NCBI RefSeq assembly: GCF_900639875.1
Contig: NZ_CAAAIA010000001.1
Span: 417,129 to 481,128, forward strand
Reading direction: 5' to 3'
DNA length: 64,000 nucleotides
DNA from: Legionella impletisoli
Lineage (GTDB): Bacteria > Pseudomonadota > Gammaproteobacteria > Legionellales > Legionellaceae
Shown: piece after piece, positions 35,838 through 43,761 of the stretch
Layout of the letters: every line of letters begins with the position of its first letter
Position numbering within the stretch: the stretch's first letter is position 1
Program-made: the position numbers and the translations under genes
Notes under the pieces: model-generated
The model's database searches: none
Told to the model about the DNA's origin: nothing
What the model saw: only the letters and a program-made list of their open reading frames with translations

Positions 35838-36577
35838 ACGTTACTCCCTTCTACAACACCTTGCACCCAACTCTGACGCCGCTCTCGAAGTAATAATTCA
35901 TAGCGCGCTTTAGAAACAATAATAAACCCTGCGTAGAGAAAAAAACCAACCAAGGTCAATAACAAGGGATACAACATGCTTGAATGTATTTTAGGTTTTG
36001 CAAACGCGGATAACGTAGCCCCTTGGTGTAAGGTATTCCACCAATAAACAGAATAATGAATAATAGGCAGGTCGACTAAGCCCACTAAGGTTAAAATGGC
36101 GAGAACCTTATCGCCTTGGTCTTTATTTTGAAAGGCATGACCTGTGGCAAGAATTGCACCATATAGGAATAGTAAAATTAATTCAGAGGTCAGTCGTGCA
36201 TCCCAAACCCACCAGGTTCCCCACATGGGTTTACCCCAAATACTGCCTGTTACTAAGGCTAAAAATGCCATGCACGCGCCGATCTCTGCAATGGACTTAA
36301 GCATAATGCCCGCGATCTTAATGCGCCAAACTAAAAGTAAAATAGCTAAAAAGCCCATCCAGCTATAGAGAGCCATGGATAAAAAGGCTGCAGGTACATG
36401 GATGTAGATGATACGAAATGCATCGCCTTGTTGATAATCAGCAGGTGCAAATACTAATCCCCAAACAAGCCCTAAGCCAAGAAATACGAGCGCACCGCTT
36501 GCAAACCAAGGAATCAATCGACCAGATAACTTATAAAATAATTTTGGCGAAGCCAATTGATATAATAATTTCCACAT
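35834..36577 (-). CDS. ccmC: Haem exporter CcmC
   Basis: 247 residues from ATG 36577 (MWKLLYQLASPKLFY, the family start); an upstream ATG at 36616 is less likely. It has six membrane helices with the WWD motif WGTWWVWDARLTSELILLFLY and the haem-ligand regions RIIYIHVPAAFLSM and LPIIHYSVYWWNTLHQG. It transfers haem to CcmE. Confidence 0.95.
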   Translation of the reverse strand: MWKLLYQLASPKLFYKLSGRLIPWFASGALVFLGLGLVWGLVFAPADYQQGDAFRIIYIHVPAAFLSMALYSWMGFLAILLLVWRIKIAGIMLKSIAEIGACMAFLALVTGSIWGKPMWGTWWVWDARLTSELILLFLYGAILATGHAFQNKDQGDKVLAILTLVGLVDLPIIHYSVYWWNTLHQGATLSAFAKPKIHSSMLYPLLLTLVGFFLYAGFIIVSKARYELLLRERRQSWVQGVVEGSNV

Positions 36578-36640
36578 AGGAAGCAATTTAACCCAAAAAG
36601 ACGAAAATTTTAACACGCATTTAAGCGGATGTCTTTAGAC

Positions 36641-37318
36641 TTAGTCTACTAAGCTAATACGCATCATCGCGGCAATTGCAAAGGGCAAACATCCAATAGT
36701 CATCAGCGACATTGCCATTAATAAAGCAAGATACCCTATAACGGGCATTCCTTGCATTGCGATCGCCACAGCCCCACTACCGAAAATCATCACCGGAATC
36801 GTTAAAGGCAATAAAATTAGTGCCATAAAAACTCCTTGTTGCTTCAATCCGCCACTAAAAACAGCCGCCAAAGCACAAAGAAATAATATCGCAGGTGAGC
36901 CACAAGCTAAGCTTTGCATTAACGTGATTGTTTCATAACCATTCAACCCAAATAGCATGGATAAAAAAGGAGTTAACGCCATGATAGGTACTAGACTTAT
37001 TACCCAATGCACCAGAGTTTTAGCAAGCACCAACACACTAACTGGTTGCCCTGAAACCAGCCATTGTTCAATAATCCCATCTTCATAATCTTGTTGAAAT
37101 AAACGATCCGCTGAGATTAGCATAACCATGAGCAAAGCTATCCAAGCTAATCCAGGCGCCATTCGTCTTAATAACTCTGGATCAGGTGGCATGGTTAAGG
37201 GAAAAAAAATCATAATCATTAAAAAAATTAAACTGGAATTAATCACATAGCGAAACTGCCTAATTAATACGAGCGATTCCCGTTTAACTTGGCGAAAAAA
37301 TAAAGTCGTTAAATTCAT
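36641..37318 (-). CDS. ccmB: Haem exporter permease CcmB
   Basis: 225 residues from ATG 37318 (MNLTTLFFRQVKRESL), which overlaps the ccmA stop by ATGA; a longer frame upstream is inside ccmA. It has six membrane helices. Blocks DRLFQQDYEDGIIEQWLVSGQP and LPLTIPVMIFGSGAV are characteristic. It partners CcmA in the ATP-driven release of haem-CcmE. Confidence 0.95.
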   Translation of the reverse strand: MNLTTLFFRQVKRESLVLIRQFRYVINSSLIFLMIMIFFPLTMPPDPELLRRMAPGLAWIALLMVMLISADRLFQQDYEDGIIEQWLVSGQPVSVLVLAKTLVHWVISLVPIMALTPFLSMLFGLNGYETITLMQSLACGSPAILFLCALAAVFSGGLKQQGVFMALILLPLTIPVMIFGSGAVAIAMQGMPVIGYLALLMAMSLMTIGCLPFAIAAMMRISLVD

Positions 37319-37920
37319 TGTAAGGTATACTCCTGATGAGGGATACCTGATAAAGGGATAGCTTGATGCGACGTCATAATAATAGCTCCTCCCTGATTCA
37401 AATGTTGAATCAGGCAATCAGTCAATAAAAAAATTGCTGATTGATCAAGCGATACGAATGGTTCATCCAGAAGCCACAGGGCTTTACGAGAAAAGAGGAG
37501 TTTTATAAGTCCCACTCGCCGACGTTGCCCTGCTGATAATAGACCGCAAAGCTTATTTTCCATTCCTTGCAACCCAAAGTTCGCGATAAGGGCTTCAATA
37601 GATTTGTTAGTAGAAGACGGATAATATAAATCAAAACGGCAATTTTCTGCGACTGTGAGTCCAAGGCTAATCCCTGGTTTGTGCCCCACATAACAGATGT
37701 GCTGCTGATAAGTGGCTCTATCGGCGTGGATATCTTTCTCATGATACAGAATTTGACCTTGATCTGGATATAATAAACCGGCCAGCAATTTTAATAAGGT
37801 CGATTTTCCACTGCCATTTTCGCCACGTAAATGCAATAAAGAACCTGCAGGAACAGAGAATTGAATCGTTCTTAAAACTGTTTTATCGGGATAGTCAAAA
37901 TCGAGATTATATACTTCAAG
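37315..37920 (-). CDS. ccmA: Haem exporter ATP-binding protein CcmA
   Basis: 201 residues from ATG 37920 (MLEVYNLDFDYPDKTVL); the frame also has an ATG at 37968 that adds 16 non-family residues. Walker A LRGENGSGKSTLLKLLAG, signature LSAGQRRRVGLIKLL, Walker B LWLLDEPFVSLD. First gene of ccmABCDEFGHI. The operon is contiguous, with only short gaps after ccmB and ccmE. Confidence 0.95.
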   Translation of the reverse strand, partial: LEVYNLDFDYPDKTVLRTIQFSVPAGSLLHLRGENGSGKSTLLKLLAGLLYPDQGQILYHEKDIHADRATYQQHICYVGHKPGISLGLTVAENCRFDLYYPSSTNKSIEALIANFGLQGMENKLCGLLSAGQRRRVGLIKLLFSRKALWLLDEPFVSLDQSAIFLLTDCLIQHLNQGGAIIMTSHQAIPLSGIPHQEYTLQ

Positions 37921-38038
37921 CATGGAGCAAAATTTAAAAAACGAGTTCTTGGGTTTCGAGTTTATCATTTTTTAAGTGGGCTTGCATGGCGTGATATTGC
38001 TAGCGATAATGAGTGTTTTAAATAAATGAAGGTAAATA

Positions 38039-38986
38039 ATGGAATTTCTTGCTCAATATGGCTTATTTGCATTAGAACTATTCACCGTTGTGATTGCAAT
38101 TTTATTGCTGATAGCAGGTATTTTGTCAATGGGGCGAAAACCCCGGCCAAAATTAGAAATTAAATCTCTCAATAAACATTGGAAAGACATTAAAGAGACC
38201 ATGCAAAAAGAAATTTTGCATGAAAAACCTAAAAAAACTAAATCAAAACAAAAGAAAGAGAAAAAAACACAACCTGCTCTTTATGTTCTCGATTTCGCAG
38301 GTGATATTAAAGCCTCACAAGTCGAACAGTTTCGGGAAGAGATTTCAGCCGTCTTGTCTGTTGCAGAAGATGGCGATGAAGTCGTGGTTCGCTTAGAGAG
38401 TCCGGGAGGAGCTGTGAATGGTTATGGTCTTGCTGCTTCTCAGTTGCACCGGATCCGCGATCGTAATATTCCTCTTACGATTTGCATTGATAAAGTAGCC
38501 GCCAGCGGCGGGTATTTAATGGCTTGTGTGGCCAATCGCATTGTTGCAGCACCTTTTGCTATCATTGGATCGATAGGTGTAGTCGCCCAAATCCCCAACT
38601 TTTATCGGTGGCTAAAGAAAAGAGACATCGATATTGAATTAATGACAGCAGGAGAATATAAACGAACCCTGACTCTTTTTGCGGAAAATACAGAAAAAGG
38701 GCGTAAAAAATTTCAACAAGAGCTTGAAGTTATTCATCAATCATTTCGTGATTACGTACTCGACAATCGCCAACAACTAGATATCGAAAAAGTTGCCACA
38801 GGAGAGCACTGGCTTGCGCAAGATGCATTTGAGCTTCGCTTAGTCGATCTATTGAAAACCAGTGATGAATATATTATGGATAAGCTCAATGAGTTTAACG
38901 TTTATTCAATTAAAATACATGGCAAGCAAAGTTTGGCAGAGAAAATACTAAAGCCCGCAATGAGTATTCTTCATCCATGGGGATAA
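38039..38986 (+). CDS. sohB: Inner-membrane serine protease SohB (S49 family)
   Basis: 315 residues. It has an N-terminal membrane segment (residues 8-30) and a Lys-rich linker (about 55-80). The peptidase domain has VVRLESPGGAVNGYG, the nucleophile Ser in KVAASGGYLMAC, and the general-base Lys in AGEYKRTLTLF. The protease faces the periplasm as in SppA relatives. Divergent from ccmA across 118 bases. Confidence 0.93.
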   Translation: MEFLAQYGLFALELFTVVIAILLLIAGILSMGRKPRPKLEIKSLNKHWKDIKETMQKEILHEKPKKTKSKQKKEKKTQPALYVLDFAGDIKASQVEQFREEISAVLSVAEDGDEVVVRLESPGGAVNGYGLAASQLHRIRDRNIPLTICIDKVAASGGYLMACVANRIVAAPFAIIGSIGVVAQIPNFYRWLKKRDIDIELMTAGEYKRTLTLFAENTEKGRKKFQQELEVIHQSFRDYVLDNRQQLDIEKVATGEHWLAQDAFELRLVDLLKTSDEYIMDKLNEFNVYSIKIHGKQSLAEKILKPAMSILHPWG

Positions 38987-39097
38987 ACTAAACGGTCTTT
39001 AAATCTCGCAAAATTTCAATAAATGTATATACTTATATTAAGGTCAACAGTGCCTAGGGAACTTCCCTGACATATTAATTTAGGATGGAGTGGAACA

Positions 39098-39418
39098 ATG
39101 AATGATTTTAAATCTAAATTGCCTGATCTAAAAGAATTGGGATCCATGACTGGCAAATTATTTAAAGATTTAAAAACCAGTGTCTCTGAAATTATTAAAG
39201 ATTATAAAGAGAAGAGAGAATCAGAAGCCAAGGAACAGGAAGCCAAACCTGAGCAACCGACCACGGCTGAACCAGCAAAAGCTAAAACACCTGCAACGGA
39301 GGCACCGAAAGCCGAAGTTAAACCAGAACCAGAGGTGAATCCAGCAGCAGTAGAACCAGCTCCAGAAGAATCAATTGAAGTAGAAAAAAAACAAGAAACA
39401 GAAGACAAACCAGAATAA
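39098..39418 (+). CDS. Low-complexity Lys/Glu/Pro/Ala-rich protein
   Basis: 106 residues. Residues 1-45 are helical and amphipathic (LPDLKELGSMTGKLFKDLKTSV), and residues 46-106 are an alternating Pro-Ala-Lys-Glu tail of the TonB-like or histone-like disordered type. A ggatggagtgg ribosome site precedes the ATG. There is no export signal. Function unknown; it is a plausible real gene since the frame, ribosome site and amino-acid bias agree. It is followed by the 173-bp hairpin array. Confidence 0.6.
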   Translation: MNDFKSKLPDLKELGSMTGKLFKDLKTSVSEIIKDYKEKRESEAKEQEAKPEQPTTAEPAKAKTPATEAPKAEVKPEPEVNPAAVEPAPEESIEVEKKQETEDKPE

Positions 39419-39542
39419 CTTCTGTAAGAGCTCACCAACATTGTCCCATCAGTACAAACCATTACGGCCATATAGCAATCTAGAAGAGAATACTAGAACG
39501 CCTAGATTGCTATAGCACGGCATTGCTAAGAGCCTCAAAACC

Positions 39543-40217
39543 ATCGAAGTGGATGCTTTGGTCAAGCCAAAGCACGTTGGTTTATGTTGGGCGATAGGAC
39601 TCAAACCAGCCCCCCCTACCTGCTGTGCTTTAAGCACAGCATCCATGCTAGGAACCTCAACACTGATGGGTGCTGCGGTTAAAGTCACAGCACGAGTTAT
39701 CCAGTGATGTACCAGCATCGAAGTGGATACTTTGGTCAAGCCAAAGCACGTTGGTTTATGTTGGGCAATAGGACTCAAACCAGCCCCCCTACCTGCTGTG
39801 CTTTAAGCACAGCATCCATGCTAGGAACCTCAACTCTGATGGGTGCTGCGGTTAAAGTCACAGCACGAGTTATCCAGTGATGCACCAGCATCGAAGTGGA
39901 TGCTTGGGTCAAGCCAAAGCACGTTGGTTTATGTTGGGCAATAGGACTCAAACCAGAACCCCTACCTGTTGTGCTTTAAGCACAGCATCCATGCTAGGAG
40001 CCTCAACACTGATGGGTGCTGCGGTTAAAGTCACAGCACGAGTTATCCAGTGATGCACCAGCATCGAAGTGGATGCTTGGGTCAAGCCAAAGCACGTTGG
40101 TTTATGTTGGGCAATAGGACTCAAACCAGAACCCCCTACCTGCTGTGCTTTAAGCACAGCATCCATGCTAGGAACCCTAATGCCGATAGGTGCTGCGGTC
40201 AAAGCCACAGCAGGAGA
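39543..40217. repeat. Tandem array of four ~173-bp units, each with three hairpins
   Basis: Units start at 39543, 39717, 39890 and 40063 (spacings 174, 173, 173) and end near 40217. Each unit holds hairpin A (forward; GGAT, about GCTTTGG-TCAAG-CCAAAGC, ACGTTGG at 39551, 39725, 39898, 40071), hairpin B (reverse; arms GCTGTGC/GCACAGC, TTAAA) and hairpin C (forward; GCTGCGG, TTAAA, decayed arm). The array fills the convergent gap between the 39098 and 40258 genes. The units differ at only a few positions. Confidence 0.9.
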
Positions 40218-40257
40218 TGACGATGCAACGTAAGAATTTTGATTTTATTTGATGCTA

Positions 40258-41739
40258 TTAGATGCGATTTTCTTGGTTTTCATTGCAGTCGTCGTTATTG
40301 ATTAATGTATATGTTCTCCCTTTAACCGTCTTCTCAGGTCCTTTTCCCCGACTGAAAAATCCTCTATGGTTTGACTTTCTGCTTTTATTTAAAGTTCTAT
40401 CATATTCTTTATTACACTGTTTGCGGGCATCTTTAATGCTTTGGAGAGCACTTTTGTGTTCTTTATTTTGAGGTTTTGCTTTATCTAACGTTGTCATAGA
40501 GTCAAACACACGTTTTCGAACTTCAAGAGATAGCCCGTTTACCACTTCAAGTAAATGTGGAACGAGGCGTGGTTGGCATGAAGCAGCAAGAAGTAATGCA
40601 TTGTCTTCTCCCGGATTAATCGGCATCATGTAGGTCGCCTGATCTTCTTCACTTAAGAGCTTGGTCATTGAAAGTATATGAACAAGATCCTTTGGTTGAT
40701 TTCTTATTATCTCAGATAATATTAGAACGTCACTTCTATCAATAGGGCGTAAGGCAAGTCCCAATTTATCTTTTTCCCAATGTTTGAATACCTTAAAGCG
40801 AGTCACTAGCGCCTGGGGATTTTGTTCTAATGTCGCATTCAACACTTGCCCATAAAGTTCGATTCTATCTTCGCTGTCTAACGTTCTAATGAGTTGCTCT
40901 AATGTAGGCACTTCTTCAGGACAGACCTCAAAGGCAAGAAATAAGGGCGTTTCACCGTCATCATTTTTTTGTTTAAGAATTTGAGCCCTATCTGGGTTAT
41001 CTAACGCTTCAATCATAGGCAAAAGCCACAATAGCGCATGACGATTATAGTTTAAAGCTATCATTAAACTATTCCACCCATTTGATGAGGACTGTAAGAG
41101 CATTTTGTCAAGTGTTGCGACTCTTTGCAGCATGGGTTTTAGTTTAAAAAAATCACTAGGACAATACCTCACGACTAACCATAACAAGTCGTATCCCGCA
41201 GTAGAAGAAAGAATCTTATTGCGTTCTGATTCGTCCATTTCCAACGTCATTGAAAGTAATTTCGAAACCGCCAGTGGATAATAAGACATCGCTAATTCTA
41301 ATGCGCTGTCGCCTCGCTCGTTAAGTTGTTGAATAATCTTATGTTGATATGATTTATCTAACGTTTCAATTTTTGATAATAATTCAAAAAATACAGATGA
41401 ATTGTGTTTTATTGTGAGCAGTAACGCATTATCCCCGTGATGATTACTATGCATTAAAATTTCAGCTTGTTCTTTTTGACTTAACTGTTCAAGGAGAAGA
41501 AAGAGATAACGCAAAAACGATTCCGAGAATTTGGCTGCTAACATTAATGGAGTAGAACTATGAATAGAAACAGAACTTAATGCTTTATAGATAATAGAGG
41601 CTTTTGAGGTTCGAAGCGCATTAAATGCATAAAGAAAGGCGTGTCGACTTCTTTTCTCTATTGCTTCTATTAAATGCACCCCTAATCGAGCTGCAATTTC
41701 AGATTCACTTTCTAAGTATCCTTCTATTTCGCTGGTCAT
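40258..41739 (-). CDS. Ankyrin-like repeat protein, putative effector
   Basis: 493 residues. Helix-turn-helix repeats of about 45-50 residues recur: STPLMLAAKFSESFLRYLFLLLEQLSQKEQAEIL, DNALLLTIKHNSSVFFELLSKIETLD, DSALELAMSYYPLAVSKLLSM, WNSLMIALNYNRHALLWLLPMIEALD, ETPLFLAFEVCPEEVPTLEQLI and DNALLLAASCQPRLVPHLLEVV. Each has an (E/D)xxLxLA core like an ankyrin motif but spacing longer than the standard 33. There is no signal peptide. The C-terminus (from about 420) is basic (KDARKQCNKEYDRTLNKSRKS). It looks like a Legionella ankyrin-type type IV effector or an internal scaffold. Function unknown. Confidence 0.65.
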   Translation of the reverse strand: MTSEIEGYLESESEIAARLGVHLIEAIEKRSRHAFLYAFNALRTSKASIIYKALSSVSIHSSTPLMLAAKFSESFLRYLFLLLEQLSQKEQAEILMHSNHHGDNALLLTIKHNSSVFFELLSKIETLDKSYQHKIIQQLNERGDSALELAMSYYPLAVSKLLSMTLEMDESERNKILSSTAGYDLLWLVVRYCPSDFFKLKPMLQRVATLDKMLLQSSSNGWNSLMIALNYNRHALLWLLPMIEALDNPDRAQILKQKNDDGETPLFLAFEVCPEEVPTLEQLIRTLDSEDRIELYGQVLNATLEQNPQALVTRFKVFKHWEKDKLGLALRPIDRSDVLILSEIIRNQPKDLVHILSMTKLLSEEDQATYMMPINPGEDNALLLAASCQPRLVPHLLEVVNGLSLEVRKRVFDSMTTLDKAKPQNKEHKSALQSIKDARKQCNKEYDRTLNKSRKSNHRGFFSRGKGPEKTVKGRTYTLINNDDCNENQENRI

Positions 41740-41930
41740 AAGACGACTCCATTCCTAATCAAGCAGAAAATCCTAGACCGCTTTTCTTAACCGGTCTAAT
41801 CTCACTATATCGCGAACAATTTTGGAATGGAAGTCAGTGAGTATTTATAAGAAATTACCTATTTTGACAACAACTACTGCTTTATACCGCGCTCTAACCA
41901 ATTTAAGTTGTCTGTCAGAGCTTGGGGGAG

Positions 41931-43007
41931 TTAGGATTGGTTTTCTGACTCAAAACGTTTAATGCCATATTTTTTCATTTTCTCCACTAAAGTAGTTCGC
42001 TGTATGGATAATAATTTCGCTGCATGAGCCACCGTCCAACCGCTCATATCTAAGGCTTCTTTAATGAGTTGGATTTCAATATTCAGTAGATATTCTTTAA
42101 GATCGATACCCTGATTAACCCGATGAGGTTCTTCTTCAATAAATGCTGCGTGAATGGCTTCTCGTTCAAGATAGGTTTGATCAAAGCTCTTACTTATACC
42201 ATTTATTTCTCGTTTAAACCGTTCTGGGATATCCGAAGCGTGCACCTTGCTATTTGGATATAAAATCGTTAAACGCTCGACTAAATTAGCAAGCTCTCGC
42301 ACATTACCCGGCCAACTATACCGTTTTAAAACTTCAATGGCCTCATCTTCTAAAGTAACCCCAGGGAGGCCTTGAGCCTTTAGCTTTTCACAAAATACTT
42401 CAAAAATTAAATGAATGTCGTCAGGACGTTCTCTTAAAGGTGGAATTTCCAGTGGAAAAATATTCAAACGATAATACAAATCTTTCCGAAACCCCCCTTC
42501 TTCAATAGCCGATTCTAAATTCTGATGGGTTGCTGCGATTACTCTGAGATTCACGGCATGCGTTTTATTACTGCCTATACGCTCAAATTGGCGCTCTTGT
42601 AATACCCGCAGCAATTTAACTTGCATTGGCAAAGGCATATCACCAATTTCATCTAAAAAAATTGTTCCTTCATCCGCTAATTCAAAGCGGCCTTGCCGAG
42701 ATGCAAGTGCCCCAGTAAATGCACCTTTTTCATGACCAAACAACTCACTTTCTAAAAGATCACTAGGAATGGCACCGCAGTTAATAGGGACAAATGGTTT
42801 ATGAGCACGGGAGGATAACGCATGGATATTTTGAGCAACAACCTCTTTCCCTGTGCCAGTCTCTCCGAGAATAAGAACGGTTGCATCCGTTGAAGCAACT
42901 TGTACCACGAGCTGTCGTACTTTTTTTATTCCTTCGCTCATTCCAACTAAGCTTCGTTCTAACACAGTACTCGGGCCATTCATGCTCCATCCCGTTCGAT
43001 ATGGCAT
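41931..43007 (-). CDS. Sigma-54-dependent transcriptional activator without an N-terminal sensory domain
   Basis: 358 residues. AAA+ motifs are complete: Walker [20 protein letters not shown] loop ([19 protein letters not shown]), Walker [14 protein letters not shown], and the R-finger region [23 protein letters not shown]-terminal Fis-type helix-turn-helix is near residues 315-350 ([21 protein letters not shown]). The usual receiver or FleQ-type regulatory N-terminus is missing: only about 20 residues precede the AAA+ domain. The central and C-terminal domains resemble FleQ. It activates RpoN promoters unless held by a partner; its targets are unknown. It is bounded by two orphan genes and is monocistronic. 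Confidence 0.88.
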   Translation of the reverse strand: MPYRTGWSMNGPSTVLERSLVGMSEGIKKVRQLVVQVASTDATVLILGETGTGKEVVAQNIHALSSRAHKPFVPINCGAIPSDLLESELFGHEKGAFTGALASRQGRFELADEGTIFLDEIGDMPLPMQVKLLRVLQERQFERIGSNKTHAVNLRVIAATHQNLESAIEEGGFRKDLYYRLNIFPLEIPPLRERPDDIHLIFEVFCEKLKAQGLPGVTLEDEAIEVLKRYSWPGNVRELANLVERLTILYPNSKVHASDIPERFKREINGISKSFDQTYLEREAIHAAFIEEEPHRVNQGIDLKEYLLNIEIQLIKEALDMSGWTVAHAAKLLSIQRTTLVEKMKKYGIKRFESENQS

Positions 43008-43097
43008 TACCTAAATTATCGGTTAGACGAAGGTTACATGTCAAATATTGTACAGCTAGAACAAGATAAGGAATTGTTTATGCTTAATAAAAATACT

Positions 43098-43697
43098 CTA
43101 TCGGAAACAAGTAATGTACTTAAAACCAGCACAATGGTGACCGAAACAAAGTTTTTGGTTACCTAAGGCCTTTGTCGCAGGGACGTGCTCTTCTTTTTTA
43201 AACTCTTTTACTTCCAAATAACCTAAACGACGACAATAAGAATAGGCAGCACGTCTTCCGCACTGTTTATCTGTTTCATAGCACCAATCGATACGGTAAT
43301 GATCAAAGCGAGGATAAACAAAACGACGGTAACGATAAGAGTAGGGCTTTGGCGGCTCATCTGAGAACCTTCCTTCGCAACGAATCAACTTGAATCCATC
43401 GCATTCCCACCCTTTACACCCACCTTTTGTTCCAAGAAAATGAGTTAAACCAACGTTGTTTGCAATGATGGCTTTATTCGCTTTTTTATATCCCATCATT
43501 TGACAGTAGCGGTTGGCTATATCCATGCCACACTTGGTTTTATCAAAAGAGCAATAATCTAATAGCTCGGCGTGATATTTAGGACTCCAAAAGTTGCGAT
43601 AATAATCATCACTCGTTTCTTTGGCGTGAGCGTACGTCAACGCCAAAAATAAGATAGCTATCACTATAATGGCGTCACGAACAATGATCATGCTCAA
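43098..43697 (-). CDS. Secreted cysteine-rich protein with duplicated domain
   Basis: 199 residues; signal peptide to about residue 25 (LTYAHA). The mature chain has two homologous halves. The first reads DYCSFDKTKCGMDIANRYCQMMGY...GGCKGWECDGFKLIRCEG and the second WCYETDKQCGRRAAYSYCRRLGY...KLCFGHHCAGFKYITCFR. The same six-cysteine pattern (C-x6-C-x8-C ... C-x4-C-x7-C, with small variation) recurs in each half, so this is an internal duplication. It probably makes three disulphides per domain. No known family; secreted or periplasmic. Confidence 0.7.
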   Translation of the reverse strand: MSMIIVRDAIIVIAILFLALTYAHAKETSDDYYRNFWSPKYHAELLDYCSFDKTKCGMDIANRYCQMMGYKKANKAIIANNVGLTHFLGTKGGCKGWECDGFKLIRCEGRFSDEPPKPYSYRYRRFVYPRFDHYRIDWCYETDKQCGRRAAYSYCRRLGYLEVKEFKKEEHVPATKALGNQKLCFGHHCAGFKYITCFR

Positions 43698-43761
43698 TCC
43701 TTTGTTTTAACTCAGTAGACTACGAATTAAGGATATATAGTAACGCATCGCTAAGGGTTTG

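Noticed and set aside
39543..40217. CRISPR array or coding repeat
   Set aside because: Period 173 with no spacers. The minus-strand frame (MDAVLKAQQVGG repeats) is an effect of the hairpins being translatable; it has no start site or ribosome site and breaks at the unit differences.
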